A stretch of DNA of 64,000 bases from Pterobdella sp. o SKG-2022 (lineage: Eukaryota > Annelida > Clitellata > Hirudinida > Piscicolidae). A model generated the notes under the pieces. That model saw only the letters and a list, made by a program, of their open reading frames with translations, was not told the DNA's origin and did not search any database. The stretch covers positions 23,256,850 to 23,320,849 of the forward strand of contig OZ038321.1 of assembly GCA_964035795.1 (NCBI GenBank), given 5' to 3'. Each line of letters starts with the position of its first letter. Position 1 is the stretch's first letter. This document shows positions 12,357 to 62,604 of the stretch, in pieces. The position numbers were made by a program, and so were the translations under genes.

Positions 12357-12848
12357 ATGGCCACAGCTCTCCTCTTCATGCTGGATAGCGGAAACACCTT
12401 CAGGGATAACCTACAAGAAGATGCCAGGAGTAGTAAGTCAGATAGCGAAGAAAGCTTTGAAAGTGTCGAATTCTTCAATAACAAATCTCAATCTGAAGAA
12501 AACCAAAGCTCTATCTCTAAAATATCAGAAAAAAGCTTTGAGTTAGAAGAAAAAAATGTGGAATATGACCCTGAAACTCAAGAAACCTTAAGAACATTCA
12601 ACAAAGATCTCAGCCTGCAATTGAACACATTTGATCAACATGAACAGGGAAGCTTACGGCCATTTACTTCTCTACCAGAGACATTTATAAGGAAAAGTTC
12701 CATAGCAGATCAAAATGATGATCAAATCAACTGCCAACTTAAACCCATTTCACCTAACCACTTGGGATATCTTTTGAAGCTGAAAGAAGTTGATTCCCTG
12801 ATTATAGATTGTCGGTCTTTCATGAAATTCAACCAGAACCACATCAAT
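12357..12848 (+). CDS. DUSP10: DUSP10-like exon 1
   Basis: It encodes the acidic N-terminus and the start of the rhodanese domain (PNHLGYLLKLKEVDSLIIDC). It ends in AAT|GTAAGT, a consensus donor, in phase 0. Confidence 0.85.
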
Positions 12849-15800
12849 GTAAGTTTGCCATCATAATCTCTCTTTGTTGTTTTAAGAAATCAAATTAACA
12901 TTTCATAGTTTTTCACCAGTTTACTTTTCTGTGGCAATAATATTTTTTTTTGTTTCTAATTTATTTTGTTTTTCAACTTTCACTTCATTTAAAATACTGG
13001 AACATTAATGTTTTGGTTTTTCAATTAATTTATAACAAAATTTTCAATTAATCTTTTTTTTAAGATATTTAATTTTTTAAGATTTAGATGCAAAACTTTT
13101 AACCTATAGTCCAAATATTCAATTTTATAATCTTTACCACTCTCATATCCACACAGGGTGCTTTGAATGCTTGCTGTACCAACAACACTATAAAAAAACG
13201 TTTTGTCAACAACAAAATTGAAGTAGTCGATTTAGTATCTGGCCCCGAGAACAAAGATTTTTTTAAAGAGACCCTAGCTAAGAAGGGTGTTTTGTTGGTG
13301 GTGTATGATGATGATACTGTCGATCTTCAGAGCTCCAACAGCTGCATCAAACTCATTTCTGATAAACTCAAATCTTTCAAAGTTGATCTGAGGTTTTTGT
13401 CAGGTTTGTAAAAATAATAATAAAAAAAAAATAATAATAAAAACAAAAATAATATTAAAACTAAAAAATGAGAATAAGAGCACTAAAATAATGAAAATAT
13501 GTAAAAAAAACCTTCAATTATAATCTTTGTTTTTTGATAAAACTTGTGTACTTTTCCATTATATAATTAACTCAGTTCTGATGACTCACACTCAATTATT
13601 GAACATAATTAGCCGTTCATATAATTGATGGGTCTAGTTAATTTAGAGGTACAGGTGTTGTGAATGATGATGTTTTCCAACAAAATGGAGATGGAAATGT
13701 TATAGACAAAAAGAGGCAAATTTTATGAAATAAAACTTATAAATGGTTGTATTTAATTCGATGTTATTTGAATGATTTATAGTTTTGTGAGACATTGTAT
13801 GTTTTTTTAAACTTCAAATTTTTACAGTAGCTTCAATTTATGAGGGTTTGAAGAAGGTTTTATTTATGTAGTGAACATTTGTATAAGAACTGTTTAGAAA
13901 CTTCAGGTTTATATCACCGATCACTGTTTTTTGAGTTATTTGTCATGAAATTTAAATATGAAAGTTCATCTGTTGTTTTATTGTTCATGACATGGTTTTT
14001 TTACATCGACAAAAATTTTAATCCCGCATCGAAATTTATTATATTTTGTCCAACTGCCGAAGTTTACTTTTATTAGTTATCATTCTAGTTTTTTATAGAT
14101 CGTTGTTATTTTGTAATACCAGTAAAACTTCAAATTATCAGGATTTTTAAAAACACGTAGAGAAAATTTTTAATGAATTATGACAAGGTTTTACTTGTTG
14201 AAAATTTTAGATAAAAAAAATTTTTTCTCTTTGTTCTTATAAATTCTCATAATTTGAGGTTTTACTAGTAAAAAAAGTTATCATTCTCCTAATATCATCA
14301 TTCTGCTTGAAACCCATTTTTTCAGCAAAGATGTAAGACTTTTTTGGAAAAATTTTTTTTCCACGTAAGACGGTTGTGTGGATCGATCTTCAACAAATTG
14401 AGCTTTGCCCGATCTTTCTTTAGCAACTCTTCCCAGTTCATCTTTAGCCTTTTTGATTTTTTAACGCCAATCATCATCAAATCCCTGACCTTTGATATCC
14501 AATCTGAGCTGTCCACCACATGACCAAACCACCTCAACCTATGACAACGCAGCGCCGTTTCGATGTCCTGTATGCCAAGTTTTACATACAAATTTCTTTA
14601 TATCAAATACCAATTGTCAAATATTTGACTCAGTTATTTTGTTATTTTAAATTTGAATAATTATTCCTATCTACATCTTTATATTTTAAAATTATTCATA
14701 CTTCTAGTTTTGGCTTGTCATTTCTTGTAGTTGTTTCATGGTCGGTTTGCTTCTATATGACAGCTTTTACACACAAAACCAACCTTGCATTCCAGTCGAA
14801 GAGCATTTGACCTTAGGCCTAGAAATTGAGTTTCATGCCACTATACTACTATTTCTATCATATCCTTGATTAACTCACAGCTAATTAGATTCCTTTATAC
14901 ACCTTTAGACTTCATTACCATATAAAAATATGCTTCTATGAAAGATTTTTACGAAATATAATTTTTTTATTATATTACATATAAATATAGTTTCTCAGCA
15001 TGTAATATTGTTCTTTAAAACAAGCATTGTGAATTAGGTCAATAGCTCGATAGAGTATTTTTATAGGATTCAAGTGCAAAACTGAAAAATAAAAGATCAA
15101 ACAATTAATTTTGATGTTCTTACCATGCAATAGTATGAAGAAGCTGATCAATTTCAGATGAAAAATTGAGTTATGGCGTGTGACCCACAATGCATAACGG
15201 GTCCACCTAATTGTGTTATATTCTTGTATATATCGGTATATATGGATATACAATTTGATTTTATTAAGACAGCAAACAACTGAAATCTAACATAAGCTTA
15301 ACATTATGCAAGTCAGCACTCATGATGAGACTGAACTTATCGAAAATTATAGCTATTTTTGCAGTCTTCATAAATGCATTAAACTCTCAGAAATCGACGT
15401 AAAAACTTTTGAAAAATTATTTTCTTAGTAGTATATAAAGGCTTATAACGACACGAACAATTTTTAACAGGCGGTATGAAAGAGTTTTTAAAGTCGCAGT
15501 CCCACCATTGCACCCACCCTACCGCCCCAGAATATGACCAAATACTTCTCAGTCCTACCTCACCCTACGTCGATGCCGCTATCAATACCACTACCATGAC
15601 CCAGGTTCTACCATTCCTCTACCTCGGTTTGTGGCGCTTTTTGAACTGAATTATTTTTGATTTTAAGTAAATTTTCATTTATAGTATTTAAAGTTTATTA
15701 AATAAATACCAATATTGTAAATTATTAGCTTAAAAACTGTTCATTAGAAAACAAATCAATTTAATATCTTCGTTAATAAAAGATTTTTAATATCTTTTTA

Positions 15801-16407
15801 GTATAATCTTTAGATAAATTTTATCTAAATTTAAAGTCCACATTGAACACTCCACCCATATCAACACCACTCATTCGTTCGCAGGAAATGAGAAAGATGC
15901 GTCGAATGTGGACAATTTGTTGGAGCAGGGCATCACCCACCTCCTCAACGTGTCTGCCACCATCCCCCTGTATTGCCAAGGTGGGTTGTCTGCATTACTT
16001 TGATGTCTGATACCTGTGTGGTGTTTAGATTTATTGAATTAGTTTTATATAATGAAATAATTTGGTTTAAAAAAAATAAAACACACACAGAAACAAGCAT
16101 ACAAACGAAGAGACTGCCCTCGTCAGACAACAGCCGACAGAACATCAAGCAGTACTTCCCGCAGGCGATAGAATTTATAGAGGGGGCTAGGAGCACTGGT
16201 GGCAAGGTACTGGTGCACTGTCAGGCTGGTGTTTCAAGGTCTCCCACCATTACCATGGCTTACCTCATGGCTAGATTCAAGTGGGACTCATACACTACTT
16301 TTGATTTCATCAAAGAAAAAAGATCCATTGTGGCACCTAATATCAACTTTATGGGGCAATTGCTCGAATTCGAAACACACTGTCATGATTACAACTTAGA
16401 GGAGTGA
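12357..16407 (+). CDS. DUSP10: DUSP10/MKP5-like MAP-kinase phosphatase, five exons
   Basis: Five exons join in phase (12357-12848, 13157-13403, 15471-15626, 15885-15980, 16091-16407) into about 435 residues. The N-terminal third is acidic and Ser/Glu-rich. It is followed by a rhodanese-like domain (LIIDCRSFMKFNQNHING, then the basic patch TIKKRF, a candidate MAPK docking motif, then DLVSGPENKDFFKE). The phosphatase domain begins at VLPFLYLGNEKDASN. It has the general acid Asp343 in RLPSSDN and the active-site loop VHCQAGVSRS with Cys374, 31 residues apart, as I recall for human DUSP10. The NFMGQLLEFE ending also fits DUSP10. The enzyme would remove phosphate from the TxY loop of p38/JNK. I prefer the ATG at 12357 (ACAATGG context); the frame is also open from 12237, which would add 40 hydrophobic, unlikely residues. 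A DUSP8/16-type paralogue is a weaker alternative. Confidence 0.9.
13157..13403 (+). CDS. DUSP10: DUSP10-like exon 2 (rhodanese core)
   Basis: It is preceded by CACACAG and starts GGTGCTTTGAATGC, so the junction reads HIN|GALNAC. It ends TCAG|GTTTGT in phase 1. The basic docking-like patch IKKRF lies near its start. Confidence 0.9.
14290..14591 (-). mobile_element. LINE 3' fragment (reverse-transcriptase C-terminus), minus strand
   Basis: The minus strand is open for 89 codons and reads LGIQDIETALRCHRLRWFGH, then VRDL, and then a basic segment ending in WEELLKKDRAKLNL. This is the typical tail of LINE endonuclease-reverse transcriptases (RLRWxGHV...). It ends in an ATGATGAT-type 3' tail near 14300. 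It lies in intron 2 of the phosphatase gene, antisense to it. The clade is uncertain. Confidence 0.65.
15471..15626 (+). CDS. DUSP10: DUSP10-like exon 3 (interdomain linker)
   Basis: The acceptor is TTTTTAACAG and the exon opens in phase 1, giving FLSGGMKEF. A His/Pro/Thr-rich linker follows, and the exon ends with VLPFLYLG at CTCG|GTTTGT, phase 1. Confidence 0.9.
15885..15980 (+). CDS. DUSP10: DUSP10-like exon 4
   Basis: The acceptor TTCGTTCGCAG leads into NEKDASNVDNLLEQGITHLL. The donor is CCAAG|GTGGGT. At 96 nt it keeps phase 1. Confidence 0.9.
16091..16407 (+). CDS. DUSP10: DUSP10-like exon 5 (catalytic loop and stop)
   Basis: A 110-bp intron ends in ACACACACAG. The exon carries RLPSSDN, the HCQAGVSRS loop and TGA at 16405-16407. 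An AATAAA at about 16669 could serve as the polyadenylation signal. Confidence 0.9.
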
Positions 16408-16409
16408 GC

Positions 16410-18255
16410 AAGCAAGATTTTATAAATGCTTCAACTAAATGTGTAAAAAATCAATGTCTGAACTTTAATGACTGAGCGTAGGTCACTGCTTAGAATCTTC
16501 AAGTAGTACCTTCAACCGGTGAACCGTGTAGAATTATATATGCTAATCTAGATGCTGATTTATAATTATACATGATTTTCATTTTGTTCAAACTGCAATT
16601 TAAACTGATTAAGTAGCTCAAACTATGGTTTTATTTATTTTTTCATGTTTTCTAATTTGTTTTTTTTTAATAAATTTAATTAATTCAAACGTTGAACTTG
16701 ACGTAATAAAAACGTTCAGCTGTTTCAACATGACTCAGTTTCAAAATATTCAAATTATTATATTCTATATTTAGAATTTATTTGATAGTTTTTTATTTTC
16801 ATTTACATGTGATATATAAATTTTTGAAACCATTTTTTTCTTTTTATGTTTTTTTTTTGATTAATTCATATTCACCGAAAACCCAAAAAATAGTCCTTTA
16901 CATTTAATACATTTTATGAATGTATCCAGTTTTTTGCTTGAATTTCTATGGAAAATCATTCAAATGATAAAAATCATTTATTTTTTAATTATTTTTATAT
17001 TTTTCTTGAAAATTCTTATTTAAGACAGCAAAAACTTCACCTTAATCACACAAAACTGAAACTAGTTGGTAGATTAATACTTTTTTAAAAATTAAAAAAT
17101 GTAATTTCATTTTTTTATAAATAAAAAATCATTTGTTTAAAGTAAAAACGGATTATATTAAAAAATGATTGCTAAAATATCTAAAGAAGTCATCTCATAA
17201 TGATTATAAAAATTTTTAAAATAAAGCATTTGTTTTATCTGAATTCTCACATTCTCCAGACACCTTTATCAGGCAGGCCAATTAAATTTCTATAAAAAGT
17301 TTGTTCAAAAACACCTATGCCAGTGTTGTGTAGGTATAAAACTCAAAAATCCTCCAAGTCTGATCAAAATCATTATAATCCCAAGTAATAATTGGCAGGA
17401 CTTGGAGTTTTTAACAAGCACATGCTTCGGGTTTGTTGAAGGGGAAGTAAAACAAGTAATTGAAAAGCTCAGAGAATATCAGCATCACTTACTTGTGTCA
17501 ACTAACAGAATTGAAAAAATGCAATTCAGCTTATTGAAAAATAGTATAAACTTCATAAAGCTTCTTCAAATTATATAAAATATTATTTTGAAAATACGCT
17601 TATTCAAAAACAAATGAGCTGAAAGTTTCGATAGATGGAACTTTTCAACAATTCATTAGCTTATGAGTTATGATAGGATTCCACTAATTCAAAATTTCAA
17701 CTGATTTAGATAAATCACAGATCGATTAAAAATTTTAATACGAAAGCCTGAAGACTCTTATAAGAGAAACATTGGAAGATTTAATCAGACATGTTATGAA
17801 CATTTTTTTGTTTTTGTGAAGCTTAAAATAAAACAGTTTTAACATACATATATTATAAAAACGCCTGACTCATTCTATAAAAGACTAATTAAATGACTTC
17901 AACACTCCATTAAGAACACTAGCTTAAGGTGTTTTGGATGCATAGTTGCTTATATTCGAAACAGAGTTTAGGCCACTATCCCAGAATCTGGAGTTCCGAC
18001 AATAAAAGTAGGATCACCCAATATAGAAAAAACTCCGCCTAAAAGATAAGTTGATTTCTACAAATAGGTTAATATGCCTTTAACTTTCTTATTGAAGTTT
18101 CATAACTTTTTTTTTTTATATAGGAAAACCTGCCTTTATTCAACAATGAGTTTGAAAAAAAACTATCAATAAAAGTAATATTTTAACAAAATAAGAAGTG
18201 CAGATTTCAATTCTTGTAGAAACTGTGTCAATCTTCAGACAATATTCACTAAAAC
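16410..18255. other. AT-rich spacer; one weak coding-like stretch
   Basis: There is no supported gene. A plus-strand stretch at about 17424-17577 stays open and reads like a helical segment (GEVKQVIEKLREYQHHLL). I do not recognise it and it has no clear start. Confidence 0.5.
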
Positions 18256-18470
18256 TGATTCACACCTTCATGGTTGCGTTTTCATGTGCTTTGCCAGCTT
18301 TGCGGGACATGCTAAGGCTCAGGTAAGTTTCATAACTGTATTCAATTCCAGTAATTACTTGGAGCATAAAACTGAGCATTAGTTTGTCAAATAAATTTTT
18401 CTGAAGTTTTTGATTTTCCAACTTCTCTATTATTCGAAAATATACCACGATTAAGTGTCTTTGGTAGTGT

Positions 18471-19220
18471 GAAGTTTTGTTAGTGGATGAATGAGAGAGG
18501 GTGTGCATGTTTTTTGATTTGACAATAATGCTGTAAGTAGGTTGAGGTGAGTTAGTAGTAAAAATAGATGTGGTTGAATTGGTTGGTGTGAATGATTCTA
18601 GGGAAATTAATGATGGAAAATTATTAATTGAACTAAGAGATGAAGTGGTTTTAGAAGCAGAAGGTGAAGAGGTTGAAGATGTCTTGCTTGTAGATGAAGT
18701 TGAAGAAGTTGTTGAAGCTGAGGTTGATGAAGATGAAGTAGTAATAGGAGATGAACTAGTCGAAGAGGTGGTTGAAGATGAACTAGTTGAAGAAGTGATT
18801 GAAGTTGAATTAGTTGAAGAGGTGGTTGAGAATGAACTAGTCGAAGAGGTGGTTGAAGATGAACTAGTCGAAGAGGTGGTTGAAGATGAACTAGTCGAAG
18901 AGGTGGTTGAAGATGAACTAGTCGAGGAAAACGTGGTATTCGGAGGAAATGTAGAAGGAGAAGTAATTGAAAGAGATGGAATAGTCGAACAGAAAGATAA
19001 AGATAAAGTGGTTGAGAAAGTATGGATTGCTGATTGAGATGTTGAAGATGTAGTCGTCTTCGGTTTTCGCCCTTTTTTTGGGAACCGAGGGTTCCTCAGA
19101 TTTTAAAAAGTCGAAGACATTGCTACGTAATGTGCTGAGCGCTGTCTGAATACTATCAATTTCAAAAATAATATTTGTGATGGTGGACATTTTATCGACC
19201 ATAGAACTTATCATCATTCG
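18471..19220 (-). mobile_element. Truncated second copy of the CR1/L2-like LINE, ORF1 N-terminal part only
   Basis: On the minus strand the region reads MVDKMSTITNIIFEIDSIQT, which parallels MVDNMSAIEIICSEIDSIQA of the intact ORF1 at 4349. It then has EEPSVPKKR, a Ser/Thr-rich linker, and the same segment ending near ACTTCACACT. Similarity fades below about 18470. The copy keeps its 5' part and lacks everything after the linker, which is the reverse of usual 5' truncation. The linker holds a 27-bp tandem repeat (about 18836-18925). The long acidic plus-strand frame here is a shadow of this repeat. Confidence 0.8.
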
Positions 19221-21963
<2,743 letters not shown>

Positions 21964-22630
21964 TAGATAATGAGCAAGATAGTTAAAAAAATAATTGTGA
22001 ATGAATAGATAGATAGACAGATGAACAGTACAACAGACTTGCATCGGAAGCACCAGGAGGCATGGTCGCCTGCGTATGAGGAGCATGAAGTGTTGCTGCA
22101 TCTTGCTGTAGGCAAGACAGTTTGAGCATGTAACACATAAGCATTATGATGAGTGGTATAAATATTCATGGAAGAAATAGTTAAGAAGAGAGCGATAGAG
22201 ATCTTGATATGTATTAAACAATAATGCTGTGAATTGAAGAAGCTTTGATAATAGTTATGTAATAGAGAATAAAGTTGATAACGTTAAAAAGTTTGATAAT
22301 AACAGTTTTTTATATCAATATTAGTCTTATAAGAGAACTTTCAATCAAAATGCACTTGATAACATAAGTTATACTTATTTACTATGCCTAATATTGAACG
22401 GTTGTTTTTAATAAAATGATTGAAACTCAAAGAATTTTTTTTCATAAAAATGGAAGATATAAAAAAGTTATTGAGATAATAATAGTTCATATACTGTAAT
22501 AGTCATTGAAACTGTCGAATGCTAATAGTAATAATGATATAAGCAATATTTGAGGTTTTTTATTGATAAACAGTTCATAACATTGGAAACATAAATATAA
22601 AATTGAAGTTTTTGAAATAATTAGCCTCAA

Positions 22631-22846
22631 AATTATGAATCATAAAAACACGACAATATTTGACGAAATTTTCGATATATTCTATATCCTGGTCATCATG
22701 ATCATCATCATCTATATAGCCCTATTACCGTTTAATGTTGTCAAGCATCTTGTTTACAATATATATTCATTAGCTACCTGATGATGATATATCGGAAAAC
22801 TTCGTCAAAATAAAAAATTAAAATATTTTCGTGTTTTTATGATGCA
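22631..22846. repeat. Inverted-repeat family 2 (long hairpin)
   Basis: The left arm (22631-22680) reads ATCATAAAAACACGACAATA then TTTGACGAAATTTTCGATAT. The right arm (22786-22846) is its reverse complement with small gaps: GATATATCGG...CTTCGTCAAAATA...TTTTCGTGTTTTTATGATGC. The spacer holds ATC/GAT runs. A related half copy lies at about 35735-35800. Confidence 0.6.
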
Positions 22847-23082
22847 AAAAATTAAAAGTGTGTTTGAAACATAAGTGACGGGACGTACTCTCGGCATTGT
22901 TCCTAAAGTCTGAAAGTTGGTGAAGTAGATGGGTGTTTACTAGTCCTTGGATGTTGTGTTCTAATAAACTGCATAACAAATAATAATCAATATGTTAAAA
23001 AAATATCGAGAAACATGAAAAATGATATCGTAAAAAATAAAAAAAATTATAGAAATAGAAACATCAAAAATCATATTTTTTA

Positions 23083-58263
<35,181 letters not shown>

Positions 58264-59097
58264 TTCTTAAAATTTTTGTGGTATGAAATGGTAACTATGA
58301 TGAAAAGTTTTTTTATTTCCATATCGCTCATAATTCTTCAAAAAATTCTATTTCTTCTAATTTGCTACAACTATTATTGAAGTTTTTTTTTTGAAAAATT
58401 TTTCTTTGTTGTTGCACAAAAGTTTTTGAAATGCACAAGAAAATTATTTGGGTTTCAAAATCATTTTTAATCTATTTTTCTGGTTTATGTCTAAGAGTTT
58501 ATTTATTTAAAGTTTTTCTACATGTTAAAAAATTATTGTTTGTACAAATTAAATTAAGGGTTTTTTAACCTTACTTTAAATTTTTAATTAATAATTTTGA
58601 CCTTTATAATTTTAATTTGATTATAACTGAAAAATTTTGACAAAGTTTTTCTGTGTGTCAATAACGAAATTTTATTAAATTACAGATTTTATCCCAACAA
58701 GAGAAATTTTCAGGCAAAAACGTGATCAACAACATCAAAATCAACAACAAATTTTTAATTATGAAACTTTCTTTTTGGTAAAATTGGAAAAAAATGCAAA
58801 AAATTAAAAAAAACTATTGAAAAACATGAAAAAAGCTTTTATTCTCATCAAACAAACAATTTCCCTTTGATCTCCACTTATATACACTTTTCCAGCTCAT
58901 CTTTTTCTCCTCTTCTTCCTCCATCTTTTTCTTCTTTTTCTCTCTTTTGCCATGTGTGTGTGAATGATGTTTAACATATAATATGTGTGCTTAAACATGA
59001 ATTTTTGTGTAGTTTGCCTCGTTTTTAATCGTCTGAGATTTTTTCGCTTCTTGTCGTTTTGATCTTTTGTTTTAGCAGAATCTTATGGGTATATATA
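58264..59097. other. AT-rich region upstream of TCF/LEF
   Basis: This would hold the promoter and 5' UTR of the minus-strand TCF/LEF gene, if exon 1 is truly first. No distinctive motif seen. Confidence 0.4.
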
Positions 59098-59211
59098 TAG
59101 TAGTAGTAGTATTAGTAGTAGTAATAGTAGTAGTAGTAGTAGTAGTAATAGTAGTAGTAGTAGTAGTAGTAGTATTACTATTAGTAGTAGTAGTAGTAGT
59201 AGTATTACTAT

Positions 59212-59276
<65 letters not shown>

Positions 59277-59328
59277 TTACTATTAGTAGTAGTAGTAGTA
59301 TTACTATTAGTAGTAGTAGTAGTAGTAT
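59098..59328. repeat. (TAG)n with inverted ATTACTATTAG interruptions
   Basis: About 230 bp of TAG/GTA trinucleotide, the reverse-complement class of the 2-kb CTA array. It is broken at intervals by ATTACTATTAG, which reverses the strand sense for a few units. Confidence 0.93.
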
Positions 59329-59509
59329 ATCCTCTCTATTATTATTCTTTATTTTCATTAAAACCCAACAGAAATCTGATAGTTTCTTCCCTGTAGGTCT
59401 CATATACTTGTCTTCAAAAGTTCTTTTATTTATTTAAGATTTTTCAAACTTTTCAGATTACTTTTTTGTTCGGAAATACAAAATCTTTTTAGTTAGTTTT
59501 TTTATTTTT

Positions 59510-59745
59510 ACATTCATCCATCCATCTATTCATCGATTCATCCAAACATCCAACCAAATATCCATCCAGCTTTTCATTGATTCATCCAAACATCCAACCA
59601 AATATCCATACACCTATCTTTCCATCCATCCACATATCTATCCATCCATCCATCCTCTTAGCAATCCATTTTCCATTCATCCATCTAACCATCCTTCCAT
59701 TCATTCATCCTTCCACCCATCCATACCTTTTAATTTCTTCTTTGA
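59510..59745. repeat. Diverged (ATCC)n repeat
   Basis: CATCCATCCA-type sequence with many substitutions. Two longer pieces (TTCATCCAAACATCCAACCA) are repeated within it. Confidence 0.85.
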
Positions 59746-59759
59746 GCTATTTGTCAATC

Positions 59760-61120
59760 AACTCATTTTTGTCTATCCATTCTTTAAGTCATTCATTCAG
59801 TGGCGCAAACGCAAAATTTAATTAGTCGCATGTTCAAGTCTAAGGAAGATATTATTAGCTGTACCTACTTCGTGGTTTCTTTTATTATTCATTATTTTAT
59901 TGTTCATTTTTAATGTCTTTTAATGAGTTATTATGATATTTATTTCATCTCAATATTACATTCATGTCATCCTTCCCTCATTTAAATTATCATTAAACTT
60001 TCCACCATAACTACATCTGTTCAAACGAGTTTAAGTTCTAATTATTTCCTAGTGTTCAAAAAATTAAATATCTACTCTCACAGAACCAAAGTTCCTCAAA
60101 GCCTATATGAAGCTTAGTGTGCCTAGCTTAACAATTACTAAAGGATAAATAATTTTTACTACTCTCTTAAGATTTGGCCAGTTTTAATCAATATTTGAAA
60201 CATTTTTATTGCTTTTGTTTATACGTTGATTGTCCATCATAACTTCAAGTCTTCTTTAAAACTAATATTTGAAAAATCATCTTTTAAGTTTCAGCTTTTA
60301 TTGACTTTTGTGATTTAAGTTCTCATTTGTAGGATGTAAGTTAATTTTGTTATTATTGTATGAAGAGAATTTTTCGAAACGTAGATTTTCACAAAATAAA
60401 TTACTTTCTTTTAAATTTAATTAATATTTTTTGATCAATTTAAAACAAATAAAGTTTTTTTTCAAGATTTATTATAAAACAATTGCTTAAAGCTGGATGA
60501 ACGAAAGCTAGTTTGTAACAGTAGCCCTACAAATTGATTGCATCTATTAATTTCAAGCTTATTTTCGATAGGTGGCGTCCTTCAAATGAGCTTTTCTGAT
60601 TTCTTTAAATTCTTTTTTGTTTGCAGTTTAGTAATTTTTTCAGAGTTAATCGTTTGAAAAGTTTTGATAGCTTAAAATAGAATTGTCTGAAGATTACTTT
60701 CAACAGAATGACGAGAAGCTAGTTTGTTGAAGTACTTTGAAGATTAAAATAACTTTTTTTTACAAATGCTACCAAGCAGTGTTTTATTTTAATTTTGAAT
60801 TTGGTATTTCAATTGATTTCCAAAGTTTCAAATCATACAGAATGTCTGGTTCATCTACTCCGAAAGACTCATGAAAAGTGGTTTAATAGTGAATGTTCAG
60901 TTGCTCCGAGTTTGATTCGTTTGAATATTTATCCGATTGGGTGAAGTTGATACGATTGAAGTTTTATTGAGTGTTTGATTAATCCTGAAATTATAATAGA
61001 TTATGAAGCTGCACATTCCTTAGTAACAAGGTTGACAGCAGTCGACCTAGATTATTGCTACTACTTACAGCGTATAAATTAAAACATTATTTTGATAAAT
61101 TTTCCTAAACTGCCAGACCC
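59760..61120. other. AT-rich spacer
   Basis: No gene recognised. Confidence 0.5.
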
Positions 61121-61124
61121 AGTT

Positions 61125-61300
61125 AACATCAAAATTGAAGTTTTCAAATTCAAAGTCCATCGTTACCACACTTTGGCCATTTGTCTTGCCATTGTCAACT
61201 AGGGTCATCTTGCAAGCCAAATGGTCGCGATACAAAAACATTCATTTGTTGACTTCTGCTACAGAAGTCTTGTTATCCAGGCTGTAACAGAGAAGCGGAA
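61125..61300 (-). other. Unrecognised coding-like stretch
   Basis: The minus strand reads, in one frame, RDHLACKMTLVDNGKTNGQS and then VVTMDFEFENFNFDV. A good acceptor (CTTCTCTGTTACAG) lies upstream in another frame. It looks like an exon or decayed gene, but I recognise no family. Confidence 0.3.
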
Positions 61301-62604
61301 ATTCAACGTCGATCTTTTTGTCCATCAATATTCCTACTTGTACATTATTTTTTATGATGCATTCAAATGTTATATAACATCACATTTATGACCTCAAAAC
61401 ACTTTTCTATTGTGAATTTTAGTTTTCAACTTTTCTTTTTTAATATCTGCAGTCATTTTTCAGTTTTTTAAACTCATTTTTGCAAAAACTCCCCTGGTGA
61501 ATAAAATATTTTTTTACAAAAAAAATTTAAAAAAAACTAAATTAATTTTATTTTTAAGTACTTGCAGCCAAATATAACGTTCAGGTCGAGTTTGAGTCAC
61601 GATGTTGTTAAAAATTGAAGCTCCCCATTGGTATATTGAGTCTACACAATTCACTAGTTTAAATTTTATCACTGTTTGCTCCCATTTATTACTGATTTAT
61701 TTCAAACTTACAATACCTTACTGTAAGATAATGAGCTAAATATGGGTAGTACAACAACAGTTCTAATATAGCACATATTAATTAAACAAAACATTTTGTA
61801 TGTTAAACACACATTATCAAGTGAAATACACTTGACACTGAATGTAGTTTGAGTTGTTATCGTATTCATAATCTAATTATTTGATGTATTCTTTCACCAT
61901 ATACAGTTTATTTTTTCAAAAAAACATCAAAAATGAAGTTTTTCAAATATATTTATTTAAAAAAAAAGTATTTGAAATTTTAGAAACTTTCAGACAACCA
62001 TTTATTTAGTTTGAGATAAATTAAAATTTTTTTTTTAACGTTAAGTAAAGTAATAGCCTATTAAAAAAATAAAGTATTGTCTCGATGTTTTGTATTCAAT
62101 AAGCTTTAATTAGTATGAAGGCTTCAAATGACCTATTTTTAGGCCAACTTAAATGATTTTTAACGGTTATAATGTTTCGAAAACATCAAAAATAAATTAA
62201 AAAACAATAATTTATCCTATTTTTTATCTTAAATTATTTATCCAACCATATGTAATATCAAAAGTAATTTATAAATTAATTGTAAACTTGCGAGAACATA
62301 AGTTAAGTTAGGAACATATAGAGTGTACATCAATAATGTGTTTCTAATCAGCTATATAGTATAAGACATTGATAGTGTTGTACAATATGTACCAATCTTC
62401 ATTCAATAACCATTTTTAAGGTATTGATTCAACTCTGAAAAAGTACATGTGATTTTTTTTAAACTAAACGTGAACTTTATAAATGGATGGTCCAATGTTA
62501 CTTTCACTGTTGAAATGGATTACAATTCTAGTTATTATATATGCAGTTTACTACCTTATATTTGAAGTTCGGGTTAGTGACACGAGATGAATAATGAAAT
62601 ACTA
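61301..62604. other. AT-rich spacer
   Basis: No gene recognised. A degenerate family 1 inverted repeat lies at about 61785-61850 (ACACATTATCAAGTG, then CACTTGACACTGAATG). Confidence 0.5.

Noticed and set aside
17424..17577. Short helical-looking frame
   Set aside because: No start, no splice signals and no recognised similarity; not enough to call a gene.
18570..19037. Long acidic plus-strand frame (Glu/Val repeats)
   Set aside because: It is the antisense of the Ser/Thr-rich linker of a truncated LINE ORF1; the minus-strand reading matches the intact LINE copy.
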